Assembly: GCA_017471085.1 (NCBI GenBank)
Contig: JAFUWW010000093.1
Coordinates: 1 to 22,125, forward strand
Reading direction: 5' to 3'
Length of the DNA stretch: 22,125 nt
DNA from: Bacteroidales bacterium
GTDB taxonomy: Bacteria; Bacteroidota; Bacteroidia; Bacteroidales; UBA932
The position numbers were made by a program, and so were the translations under genes. Position 1 is the first letter of the stretch. Every line of letters begins with the position of its first letter. Below the pieces are notes generated by a model, which searched no databases, was not told the origin of the DNA, and worked only from the letters and a program-made list of their open reading frames with translations. Of this stretch, positions 1 to 7,465 are shown in pieces.

Positions 1-23
1 ACTGATAGTGAGTTACTTCTATT

Positions 24-1259
24 TCATGGCTCTCGTTTTACAAATTCAACTCTTCTATTCTTGGCCCGGCCTTCATCGCTGCTGTTGTCGGCAATGGGCT
101 CGCGAGAGCCTTTGCCAACGGCAGTGAGGCGGTCGGCGCTGATGCCCAGCTCCACCAGGCGGGCAACGATGGCCTCGGCACGCTTCTGGCTCAGCGGATC
201 ATTCACGGCATCGGAGCCGGTGTTGTCGCAGTGGCCCTGGACTTCGAATTTCAATGAAGCGTCCTGGTCCATGATGCCCTTGATACGGCCTATTTCCACA
301 TCGGCCTCCGGCTTGAGGGTTGCTTTACCGGTGTCGAAGGTGATGGCATAGGTGACAATCTTGCCGTCGCTAGCCAAGCGGTCATAAAGCGGTACAGCGC
401 CTTGGCAAATGCGGAAGTTGGTCAGGTACGTCGTTCCGCTGCCGTCCAGGCCCACGCGGAACCACCCCGGAACAACGGCCACGTTGGGCACATTGGCCTG
501 ACGCTCACCGTTCAGGTACCACTTCAGGGCGCGTTTGTTGAATGAAATGGATACGTGGTTCCACGCCCCAAGCGGATACGCCACCTTCTCTTTCTCTCCG
601 CTCCGGTTTCCGTCTTGCGTACGCCACGCCCAATTCAATCCGGTATCTTTCGAATATGAACTATAGTGGGTTTTCAGGGAGAAACAGGCATCCCGGGTGG
701 CATCAGCCGGATAGAAATCCAGAATCAACATATGACTTCCGCCAAATTCCTTGTCCTCCTTCAGGACATCGAACTCTACGGTGAAAACATCGCCCAGAAA
801 GTTTCTGGCCTCCTTCATAAGGGGTGCGACGGCATCACCGTGCTTATTCAAGGCAAAGCATTTTTTCCCGTCAATCTCAAGCACTTCCGCTTCGCCGTCC
901 AGCAAGTCCCACATCGAAGGGAATTCTCCCAGCTGTTCCCCGTCCATCGGGTCGTCGAAGATCACAACATCTCCGGGGACAAAATCGGTCTTGGCATAGG
1001 CGGTCTGGACCTGTTTCTGCTGCGGAGCATTCTGTGTCGGCTGTTCCATCTCCTGTTTCTGGTCCTTCTGATCCTTCTTGTCTTTCTTCTTTCCCAGTTT
1101 TCCGTTCAGGAGATCGTTCACGCCCTGCTCTACCTTGTTGCCTACGTTGTTCTCTGCAGCGTTCTTGGCACGCTGGCCCAGCCTTTCCAGAAGGCTCTGT
1201 GCGTTCGCGTTCGCGCATGTGAGCGCGATAGCTGTAAGGAGTAATGCGATTTTTTTCAT
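24..1259 (-). CDS. OmpA-family envelope protein with LamG-like middle domain
   Basis: The 411-aa product has a Sec signal peptide (about residues 1-21, ending ANA before Q), so it is exported to the periplasm or outer membrane. A Lys/Gln-rich, low-complexity segment (about 40-85) follows, probably flexible or coiled. Residues 95-295 look like a concanavalin/LamG-type beta-sandwich (for example WNHVSISFNKRALKWYLNG). The C-terminus (about 304-408) is an OmpA domain with the peptidoglycan-contact features GHCDNTG and NRRVEF, so it should bind the cell wall non-covalently. It lies 33 bp downstream of a small HTH gene on the same strand and may be co-transcribed with it. The ligand of the sandwich domain is unknown. 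The OmpA call is firm; the LamG call rests on overall pattern only. Confidence 0.87.
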   Translation of the reverse strand: MKKIALLLTAIALTCANANAQSLLERLGQRAKNAAENNVGNKVEQGVNDLLNGKLGKKKDKKDQKDQKQEMEQPTQNAPQQKQVQTAYAKTDFVPGDVVIFDDPMDGEQLGEFPSMWDLLDGEAEVLEIDGKKCFALNKHGDAVAPLMKEARNFLGDVFTVEFDVLKEDKEFGGSHMLILDFYPADATRDACFSLKTHYSSYSKDTGLNWAWRTQDGNRSGEKEKVAYPLGAWNHVSISFNKRALKWYLNGERQANVPNVAVVPGWFRVGLDGSGTTYLTNFRICQGAVPLYDRLASDGKIVTYAITFDTGKATLKPEADVEIGRIKGIMDQDASLKFEVQGHCDNTGSDAVNDPLSQKRAEAIVARLVELGISADRLTAVGKGSREPIADNSSDEGRAKNRRVEFVKREP

Positions 1260-1292
1260 ATTCGTGTGTGGTTTGTGTTTGTCGTGTTTAAT

Positions 1293-1514
1293 CTACAAAA
1301 GCCCTTGTTCCATGGCCATCTTCACAATTTGCGCCATGGTCTTGGCCTGGAATTTCTCCTTGATCCGTTTCCGGTACCATTTGACCGTCGGGTACGATAA
1401 TTCCATATCTGCGGCAATCTGCTCGCAGCTCATTCCCTCTGCAGTCCGCTTCAGGACTTCATACTCTTTCCGTGTCAAGACAATCGTGGAATCGTCTTCA
1501 ATCCGTATATCCAT
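1293..1514 (-). CDS. Stand-alone LuxR/GerE-type helix-turn-helix protein (73 aa)
   Basis: This 73-aa protein is almost only a LuxR-type HTH: LTRKEYEVLKRTAEGMSCEQ leads into a recognition region PTVKWYRKRIKEKF. It has no receiver, ligand-binding or membrane domain. By my count 26 of 62 aligned residues match the C-terminal HTH of the divergently encoded TPR regulator starting at 1654, including the unusual PT-x-KWYR-x-R core. The two were therefore probably derived from one another or recognise related sites. The 33-bp gap to the OmpA-family gene downstream suggests a two-gene operon. A DNA-binding role is well supported by the family. That it acts on the shared divergent region is inference. 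It could be a remnant of a longer regulator, but the frame is intact with a clear ATG. Confidence 0.75.
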   Translation of the reverse strand: MDIRIEDDSTIVLTRKEYEVLKRTAEGMSCEQIAADMELSYPTVKWYRKRIKEKFQAKTMAQIVKMAMEQGLL

Positions 1515-1567
1515 TTTTGCTCTATTTTGCTGTTACAAAGTTCGTTATAATCTACGTCAAAAACACC

Positions 1568-1601
1568 ATCCCTGGGGATAGCGGATACCATCCTTTCGGA
1601 T
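1568..1601. promoter_or_regulatory. Cluster of GGAT/ATCC half-sites between divergent LuxR-type genes
   Basis: Five half-sites are packed in 34 bp: ATCC 1568-1571, GGAT 1576-1579, GGAT 1583-1586, ATCC 1590-1593 and GGAT 1598-1601. They form three dyads: ATCCCTGGGGAT, GGATACCATCC and ATCCTTTCGGAT. They sit between two HTH genes of the same family, so an autoregulatory operator is a reasonable inference. No binding site is proven. Confidence 0.4.
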
Positions 1602-1641
1602 AGAAATGCATGATTTTTCAGTTTTTTCGGAGGATTTTCCG

Positions 1642-1649
1642 TACCTTAG
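1642..1649 (+). promoter_or_regulatory. Probable -7 box of the TPR-LuxR gene (TACCTTAG)
   Basis: TACCTTAG matches the Bacteroidota -7 consensus TAnnTTTG at 7 of 8 positions, within a CCGTACCTT context similar to other boxes in this window. It ends 4 nt before the ATG at 1654, implying a leaderless or near-leaderless mRNA. No clear -33 element is visible, so this is a weaker call than the boxes at 3062 and 18092. Confidence 0.4.
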
Positions 1650-1653
1650 TAAC

Positions 1654-2949
1654 ATGAAAAGACTGTCACTGATCCTCCTTCTCCTGCTCCTTGGATATCT
1701 CGTCTCCAGGGCTCAGTACTCCGACCATCGCGACTGGAACATCGACTCTCTGGAAAACATCGTCCTCACCTGGACACCGGAGCGGCTGGCAGCGGCCCCC
1801 TTTGAGACCAAGTCCGCCGTTGGAGTGGCTTTTTCCCATCTGATGTTTGCCTATGAGCGCATCAACCCCGAACGCTCCATGTACTGCGCCCGGCGTTCAT
1901 TCGCCATCACCGATGAGTTGGGTTCCCTGTATCGGCCTTACCTCGCAGCCAAATGTATCGGCAAGGCCCATTACCAGAACGGGCAGTACGACAGTACCAT
2001 CGTTTATTACAAGACAGCCCTTTCCTATCTGGACCGGATGGCAGCAGGCGAAGCGGGGCCGGACAAGCCGGAAGGCTATCCGCAGGAGACCATCGACGAC
2101 GCCCGTTCCAGTCTGTACGGCAACATGGGAAACCTGTATTATTCCCTCGACTCCCTGAACTTGGCACTGGACTACTTCGCCAAGGCCGGAGAAATCTTCG
2201 AGCAGCACGACTGGAAATCAAGCAGCGCCGTCCTATGGTACAATATGGGTGAGATCTCTCTGGAAACGGGAGATTTCGGGAAGGCCCGGCTGTATTATGA
2301 GAAATCCCTGAGCTACGGCATGGCCGCCGGAGACTCCCTTTGGATAGCTACACCGAAACTTGGAATCGGCACCGTCTATATGAAGCAGGGCAAGACCACC
2401 AAGGCGCTGGAATATCTGCAACAGGCCGACGAGTACTTTTCCAAGCACGAGGACCAGGAATTCACCGACCGCATAGCCACCCTCGATGTGATGGGACAGG
2501 CGTTGTCGGCCCAAAAACGGCAACTGAAAAGCATCATCGGCGCCGGTGTCCTGATTATCCTTCTCCTTGCAACCCTCGTTGTCATCCTCCTTCGGGAACG
2601 GCGCCTCCGCAAAGAAAAAGAAGCGGCTGATGCCGTCATCAACGAAGCCATCAGTGAGCTGGTTCCCAAGCATATAGAAGCTACCCTTTCGGAGGAAGAG
2701 CAAGAAGAACAATTGCCTGCCGGAAAGAAGAAAATTGTAATTGTGGAGGACGAGAAATCCATCCTCAGCGACCGCGAGACAGACATCCTTCCACTCATCG
2801 CACAGGGGCTCACCAGCCAGCAGATCGCCGACCGGCTCTTCCTCTCCCTTCCCACCATCAAGTGGTACCGCAGACGTATGCTGATGAAGTTCGACGCCAA
2901 AAACACCGCCGAAATGCTTTCCAAGGCCCGCGAAGCCGGGATGCTGTAA
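1654..2949 (+). CDS. Membrane-anchored TPR-LuxR transcriptional regulator
   Basis: From the ATG at 1654 the product has 431 aa. It starts with a signal peptide/anchor (MKRLSLILLLLLLGYL), then tetratricopeptide-like helical pairs (about 60-285, for example LYGNMGNLYYSLDSLNLALD), one transmembrane helix (about 294-314), a charged probably coiled segment, and a C-terminal LuxR HTH (369-431, PTIKWYRRRMLMKF). This matches a Bacteroidota class of one-component regulators with TPRs outside the inner membrane and the DNA-binding domain inside. An in-frame ATG at 1606 would add 16 residues. I prefer 1654 because the lysine-arginine plus hydrophobic start follows it directly and a -7-like box ends just before it. 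It is divergent from a small paralogous HTH gene. The signal sensed and the targets are unknown. Confidence 0.83.
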   Translation: MKRLSLILLLLLLGYLVSRAQYSDHRDWNIDSLENIVLTWTPERLAAAPFETKSAVGVAFSHLMFAYERINPERSMYCARRSFAITDELGSLYRPYLAAKCIGKAHYQNGQYDSTIVYYKTALSYLDRMAAGEAGPDKPEGYPQETIDDARSSLYGNMGNLYYSLDSLNLALDYFAKAGEIFEQHDWKSSSAVLWYNMGEISLETGDFGKARLYYEKSLSYGMAAGDSLWIATPKLGIGTVYMKQGKTTKALEYLQQADEYFSKHEDQEFTDRIATLDVMGQALSAQKRQLKSIIGAGVLIILLLATLVVILLRERRLRKEKEAADAVINEAISELVPKHIEATLSEEEQEEQLPAGKKKIVIVEDEKSILSDRETDILPLIAQGLTSQQIADRLFLSLPTIKWYRRRMLMKFDAKNTAEMLSKAREAGML

Positions 2950-3061
2950 TCTCCGTGAAAGGGGCCTTCTTCTTTTACCAGACCTACAAGTAAAGGAATA
3001 AATATAAGCAAAAAAGTCTGGAAAAGGAACTCTCATTGGCCTGGGAATCAAAAAGAATCGC

Positions 3062-3069
3062 TACCTTTG
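3062..3069 (+). promoter_or_regulatory. -7 box TACCTTTG upstream of obg
   Basis: TACCTTTG is a perfect TAnnTTTG box and ends 7 nt before the obg ATG at 3077. A TTG at 3036-3038 is a possible -33 element, though its 23-bp spacing is longer than usual. Transcription would start at or within a few bases of the ATG. The rest of the gap 2950-3061 is AT-rich, holds no convincing gene and has only a weak dyad (CCAGAC 2978-2983 with GTCTGG 3016-3021). Confidence 0.6.
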
Positions 3070-3076
3070 CAGTATT

Positions 3077-4069
3077 ATGGCGGAAAGTAACTTCATCGAC
3101 TATGTACGCATCTTCTGCGCCAGCGGGCACGGAGGAGCGGGGAGCGCCCATCTGCACCGGGCCAAGTATGTTCCCAAGGGTGGGCCTGACGGCGGAGACG
3201 GCGGCCGGGGCGGGCACATCATCCTGAAGGTGAATCCCCAGCTCTGGACGCTGATCCATCTGCGCTACCGCAAGGTGGTGCGGGCCGAGAACGGAACCGG
3301 CGGCGCCGAAGCCCTCAAAAAAGGCAAGAACGGCGAAGATATCGTCCTGGAGGTGCCTCAGGGCGTGGTAGTCAAAGACGCGGAGACCGAAGAAGTGATC
3401 ACCGAACTGGTGGAAAAGGATCAGGAATTCATCCTTTGTCAGGGCGGCCGCGGCGGCTGGGGCAACAATCATTTCAAGAGCCCCACCAACCAGACGCCCC
3501 GCTACGCCCAGCCCGGCGAAGAAGGCCAGGAAGGCTGGTTCATCCTGGAACTGAAAGTCCTGGCCGACGTCGGTCTGGTGGGCTTCCCGAACGCCGGCAA
3601 GAGCACCCTCCTGGCAGCCATCACATCGGCCAAACCCAAGATTGCCAATTACGCCTTCACCACGCTGGAGCCCAACCTGGGCATCGTCCGCTACTACGAC
3701 GACCGTTCCTTCGTGATGGCCGATATCCCCGGCATCATCGAGGGTGCCCACGAGGGAAAAGGCATCGGCATGCGCTTCCTGCGCCATATCGAGCGGAATT
3801 CCGTCCTGCTTTTCATGGTGGCGGCCGATGAACCCGACGTGGCCAAAGGCTACAAAGTGCTGTTGAACGAGCTGGAAGAATACAACCCGGAGCTGCTGGT
3901 GAAAGACCGCGTGCTGGCCGTCACCAAGACAGACCTCATCGACGATATAGAGAAAAAAAAAATCGAGAAAAAACTGCCGGCCGACATTCCCCATGTCTTC
4001 ATCTCCTCGGTAGCAGGAACCGGGCTGAATGAACTGAAGGAGGAACTCTGGAAAGCCCTCACCCGATGA
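3077..4069 (+). CDS. obgE: Obg-family GTPase (CgtA/ObgE)
   Basis: This is the conserved essential GTPase involved in late 50S ribosome assembly and stress signalling. The 330-aa product starts with the glycine-rich Obg fold (1-158, with repeated GG pairs such as [12 protein letters not shown]). The GTPase domain follows: P-loop GFPNAGKST (169-177), switch II DIPG (216-219) and TKTD (283-286) in the NKxD position. It ends soon after the G domain, so the variable C-terminal domain of longer Obg proteins is absent. The start at 3077 is supported by the -7 box just upstream and by the conserved [15 protein letters not shown] beginning. Its last codons overlap the PAP2 gene by 4 bp (ATGA), indicating translational coupling. 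Confidence 0.96.
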   Translation: MAESNFIDYVRIFCASGHGGAGSAHLHRAKYVPKGGPDGGDGGRGGHIILKVNPQLWTLIHLRYRKVVRAENGTGGAEALKKGKNGEDIVLEVPQGVVVKDAETEEVITELVEKDQEFILCQGGRGGWGNNHFKSPTNQTPRYAQPGEEGQEGWFILELKVLADVGLVGFPNAGKSTLLAAITSAKPKIANYAFTTLEPNLGIVRYYDDRSFVMADIPGIIEGAHEGKGIGMRFLRHIERNSVLLFMVAADEPDVAKGYKVLLNELEEYNPELLVKDRVLAVTKTDLIDDIEKKKIEKKLPADIPHVFISSVAGTGLNELKEELWKALTR

Positions 4070-4650
4070 ACCTTGACGGTATTATTCAGATAGACCAGCA
4101 AATCACGCTCTGGCTCAATCATTTCCACACGCCGGAAACGGATTCTTTCTGGATGCTGTTCTCGGATGTGAAGGTGTGGTATCCGGCCTATCTCGCCGTT
4201 GCGGCCGTCCTAGTTTACAGGCTGGGCTGGAAAAAAGGCCTTGCCGTGGTCCTGGCCCTGGCGCTTACCGTCGCGCTCGTAGACCAGTCATCGGCCCATA
4301 TCAAAGACACGCTGGGACGGCTCCGTCCCTGCTACACCACCTGGATGCTGGACAACGGACTGCACTGGCCGATGAACCGCTATAACTTTTTCGGATTCTT
4401 CTCCGGCCATGCCAGCAATACTTTCGCCGTTGCGGTGGTGTCTTACCTGGGATTCCGCACAGATGCTTCCCGCACCTACAGGACGTACGGGATCTGTGTC
4501 TTCCTCTGGGCGGCCCTGGTCTCCCTGAGCCGCATCATGATGGGCATGCACTATTTCGGAGACGTGTGCGTGGGCATCCTCTACGGCCTGGCCATGGGGA
4601 TGGTTATCGGGACGCTTCTGAGGGGAATCCTCTCTAAAGTGCGGGGATAG
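4066..4650 (+). CDS. PAP2-family membrane phosphatase
   Basis: This 194-aa integral membrane protein has about five hydrophobic segments and the three PAP2 phosphatase motifs in order: [16 protein letters not shown] (the SGH histidine) and [12 protein letters not shown]. The family dephosphorylates lipid phosphates such as undecaprenyl pyrophosphate or phosphatidylglycerol phosphate, or lipid A phosphates. The sequence does not say which. Active residues would face the periplasm. It overlaps obg by 4 bp and is probably translated from the same mRNA. Its 3' end overlaps the convergent murF by 17 bp (4634-4650). Confidence 0.9.
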   Translation: MNLDGIIQIDQQITLWLNHFHTPETDSFWMLFSDVKVWYPAYLAVAAVLVYRLGWKKGLAVVLALALTVALVDQSSAHIKDTLGRLRPCYTTWMLDNGLHWPMNRYNFFGFFSGHASNTFAVAVVSYLGFRTDASRTYRTYGICVFLWAALVSLSRIMMGMHYFGDVCVGILYGLAMGMVIGTLLRGILSKVRG

Positions 4651-5935
4651 TCTTCTCCATCTGCGTGCTGTGGGAGCCTTTCACCAGCACCGTACAGCCT
4701 TCCAGGGGATGTTCCGTGAGATAGGCGGTCAGTTCCGCCGAAGTGCCGAATGTCCAGACAGGGCAGGCTGCCTTCACCTGAGCAGCCGCCTTGGCGAACT
4801 CCTCCCCTACCAAAAATGCAGCGTCAAGCCCCTCCAGGCGCGAAACCACGGCAAGGTGCTCGGCGGCGGAATCAGCCCCCAGCTCGCGCATGTCGCCCAG
4901 CAGAGCCACTTTTCGGCCTTCCACGAGGGAGAGGTTGTCCAGCGCCACCTTCATGGACGAAGGGTTGGCGTTGTAGGCATCCACGATTACGGAATTCCGC
5001 TCAGTCTTAAGCAGTTGCGAACGGTTGTTGGAGGGGATGTAAGCCTCGATGGCAGCGACGGCTCCGTCCGCGGGGACATCGAAATACCGGCCGATCCTGA
5101 GCGCCGCCAGCACATTGGCCGCATTGTAGGCGCCCACCAGGTGCGTCCGGATCAGCCTTCCGTCCAATTCCATCCTGAGGAAAGGCTCCCGGGGAGAAGA
5201 AGGCAGGATCTTCACCCCTTCCAGTGACACGCCATATCCTACCGCCTTGAGGTCCCTCTCCTTGAGCATGTCTTTGAGAACCGGGTCATCGGCATTGACG
5301 AAGGCCGTTCCGGCGTGCTCTTTCAGATAATCGTACAGCCGTCCTTTCGCGTGTTTTACGCCATCGAAGCTGCCGAATCCCTCCAGATGGGCCTTTCCCA
5401 CATTGGTGATGAGGCCGTGCGAAGGCTGGGCCACCGCCAGGAGCGGGCGCAGGTCTTCCGGATGGCTGGCCCCCATTTCTATGATGCCGATTTCCGTTTC
5501 CGGGCCGAATTTAAGTACCGAAAGCGGTACGCCGATCTCGTTGTTGAGGTTTCCCTCCGTGGCCACCACCTTATACTTGGCGGCAAGGACGGTGCGGATC
5601 AGTTCTTTGGTGGTAGTCTTTCCGTTGGTGCCGGTAAGGCCGATGACAGGGAGGCGACGGCCTTCGCCCAGGCACACATTCCTGTGCAGGGCGGCCAGGT
5701 CTTTCAGCGCCTGCAGGGTATCATCGACCTTGATGAGCCTGGGGTCCTCGTCCGGAACGGTCCGGTTTACCACCGCGAAGGAAGCACCCGCTTCCAGCGC
5801 CTTCATGGCAAAGGCATTGCCGTCGAAGTTCTCCCCTTTCAGGGCCACATACATCTGTCCCGGCTGCAAGGTCCGGGTATCCGTATTCACGCCGGCGGAC
5901 TGCCGGAAGCGCGCATAAATCTCTTCTATCTTCAT
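4634..5935 (-). CDS. murF: UDP-N-acetylmuramoyl-tripeptide--D-alanyl-D-alanine ligase
   Basis: MurF joins D-Ala-D-Ala to the UDP-MurNAc-tripeptide in the cytoplasm, the last soluble step of peptidoglycan precursor synthesis. The product (433 aa from the ATG at 5935) has an N-terminal substrate domain with DTRTLQPGQMYVALKGENFD, the ATP loop GTNGKTTTKE (about 102-111), the central features NNEIGVPLSVL and EMGASHPEDL, and a C-terminal domain with LGDMRELG and LVKGSHSTQMEK. An in-frame TTG at 5944 would add three residues; ATG is preferred. It is the last gene of the tgt - LptF/G - dut - murF operon. Its 3' end overlaps the convergent PAP2 gene by 17 bp, so the two transcripts should be mutually antisense at their tails. 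Confidence 0.96.
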   Translation of the reverse strand: MKIEEIYARFRQSAGVNTDTRTLQPGQMYVALKGENFDGNAFAMKALEAGASFAVVNRTVPDEDPRLIKVDDTLQALKDLAALHRNVCLGEGRRLPVIGLTGTNGKTTTKELIRTVLAAKYKVVATEGNLNNEIGVPLSVLKFGPETEIGIIEMGASHPEDLRPLLAVAQPSHGLITNVGKAHLEGFGSFDGVKHAKGRLYDYLKEHAGTAFVNADDPVLKDMLKERDLKAVGYGVSLEGVKILPSSPREPFLRMELDGRLIRTHLVGAYNAANVLAALRIGRYFDVPADGAVAAIEAYIPSNNRSQLLKTERNSVIVDAYNANPSSMKVALDNLSLVEGRKVALLGDMRELGADSAAEHLAVVSRLEGLDAAFLVGEEFAKAAAQVKAACPVWTFGTSAELTAYLTEHPLEGCTVLVKGSHSTQMEKTIPAL

Positions 5936-5944
5936 GGTCGTCAA

Positions 5945-6376
5945 TTATTTACCAGTACTTCCAAAACCGCCCGCACCTCGTTCTGTCTCGTCCAGGGCGT
6001 CGGTTTCCTCCCACTCCACCTGCTCGTGACGGGCAATCACCATCTGGGCGATGCGCTCTCCCGGGCAAACCTCGAACGGCTGATCCGAAAGGTTCACCAG
6101 GATGGTACGGAGTTCTCCCCTGTAATCGGCATCCACCGTTCCCGGGCTGTTGAGCACAGTAATGCCATGCTTGATGGCCAGTCCGCTGCGGGGCCTTACC
6201 TGAGCCTCGTAACCCGGAGGCAGCGCGATGTAAAGACCGGTCGGAATCAGCGCCCGCTGCAGGGGCTGGAGCACTACGGGGGCTTCCAGGTTGGCCCTCA
6301 GGTCCACCCCGGCCGACTGCGGCGTAGCATAGGCGGGGCAAGGATACGGAGAATGGTTTACAATCTTGACTTTCAT
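5945..6376 (-). CDS. dut: Deoxyuridine 5'-triphosphate nucleotidohydrolase (dUTPase)
   Basis: This trimeric dUTPase hydrolyses dUTP to dUMP and pyrophosphate, keeping uracil out of DNA and feeding dTMP synthesis. All five motifs are present in the 143 residues: AGVDLRA (22-28), PRSGLA (62-67), [11 protein letters not shown] (79-89, with the catalytic Asp), PGERIAQMV (105-113) and the C-terminal [10 protein letters not shown] arm (133-142). Its ATG directly abuts the stop codon of the upstream permease gene (zero-base gap). The murF ATG follows 9 bp after its stop, so it belongs to one operon. Confidence 0.97.
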   Translation of the reverse strand: MKVKIVNHSPYPCPAYATPQSAGVDLRANLEAPVVLQPLQRALIPTGLYIALPPGYEAQVRPRSGLAIKHGITVLNSPGTVDADYRGELRTILVNLSDQPFEVCPGERIAQMVIARHEQVEWEETDALDETERGAGGFGSTGK

Positions 6377-7465
6377 TTATTTGGGAGCTCTGATATACAA
6401 GACGGCGGCGATGACGGCATACAGGTAGTTGGGCAGCCAGATGGCGATGCTGGCCGGAAGCGTGTCCGTGACCACGAACATCTCACTGAACTGCATGAAC
6501 AGGATGTAGGAGAACCCCAGGGCTGTGCCTGCCGCCAGGTTCCAGCCCATGCCTCCCCTCTTTTTCTTGGTGGACAGCGCCACGCCGATAATCGTGAGGA
6601 TGACGGCGGAGAAGGGCAGTGCGAAACGGTTGTTCTTCTCCACGAGCGCTTCGCTGACGGAAGCGTCACCACGCATGATCTGCGTATCGATCAGCCGGTC
6701 CAGTTCTCCTTCATCCAACCGCTGGATGGTATATTTGTTACGGAAGAAATCGTCCTTGGTAAGGCTCAGGAGCGTGTCCAGCGTCCGGCCGGAGCGGATC
6801 TGGTCTTCCAGTCCCTCGGAATAATCCCGGATAAACCAGTTGCGCAGCCTCCAGACGCCGGTAAGGGTATCGTACTGGGCCGATTCGGCCGACAGCTTGG
6901 AATGGAGCTGACCGCCGGAGATATCCTCCAGCGTGAAATTGTAGGCCGTATTATTGTAGCCGCTGAACGATTCGATGTAGACGTAGTGGTCGTTTTCCAG
7001 CTTGTAGTGCATGTCCCTTCCCGAATGGGCTTTGGTCCTGGAGACATACTTCTGCTGGAAATCCACCCGCGGGCCGTTCGCCTTCGGGATGACCCAGAGC
7101 CCCAGGCCCAGCGAAAGCAGGCCGATGAACGTGGCCGAGACGATGAACGGAACCACCATCCTGTGGAAACTGATGCCGCTGGAAAGGATGGCGATCACCT
7201 CCGAGTCCTGCGTCATCTTGGACGTGAAGAAAATCACCGTAAGGAACACGAACATTGGCGAATACATGTTCATGAAATACGGGATGAAGTTCAGGTAATA
7301 GTCGACGATGATGGCACGAAGCGGGGCTTCTTTCCGGACAAAGTCTTCGATATGCTCGCTGATGTCGAAGATGATGACGATCCCGACGATCAGCAGCAAG
7401 GAAGCAAAGAACGTTACGATGAACTTGCGGATGATGTACCAGTCCAGTTTTTGGAGTCCTTTCAT
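6377..7465 (-). CDS. LptF/LptG family permease (YjgP/YjgQ)
   Basis: This 362-aa inner-membrane protein has the LptF/G layout: two or three N-terminal transmembrane segments (starting LDWYIIRKFIVTFFASLLLI), a large periplasmic beta-jellyroll region (about 130-265, for example YKLENDHYVYIESFSGYN), and three C-terminal helices. Such proteins form the LptB2FG transporter that extracts lipopolysaccharide from the inner membrane. Bacteroidota usually carry two such paralogs and I cannot decide between LptF and LptG here. The start overlaps the tgt stop by 4 bp (ATGA) and the stop abuts the dut start, so it is translationally coupled on both sides. Confidence 0.92.
   Translation of the reverse strand: MKGLQKLDWYIIRKFIVTFFASLLLIVGIVIIFDISEHIEDFVRKEAPLRAIIVDYYLNFIPYFMNMYSPMFVFLTVIFFTSKMTQDSEVIAILSSGISFHRMVVPFIVSATFIGLLSLGLGLWVIPKANGPRVDFQQKYVSRTKAHSGRDMHYKLENDHYVYIESFSGYNNTAYNFTLEDISGGQLHSKLSAESAQYDTLTGVWRLRNWFIRDYSEGLEDQIRSGRTLDTLLSLTKDDFFRNKYTIQRLDEGELDRLIDTQIMRGDASVSEALVEKNNRFALPFSAVILTIIGVALSTKKKRGGMGWNLAAGTALGFSYILFMQFSEMFVVTDTLPASIAIWLPNYLYAVIAAVLYIRAPK

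Noticed and set aside
2233..3994. Long minus-strand open frames opposite the TPR-LuxR gene and obg
   Set aside because: They are complete shadows of well-supported genes and have no recognisable domains.
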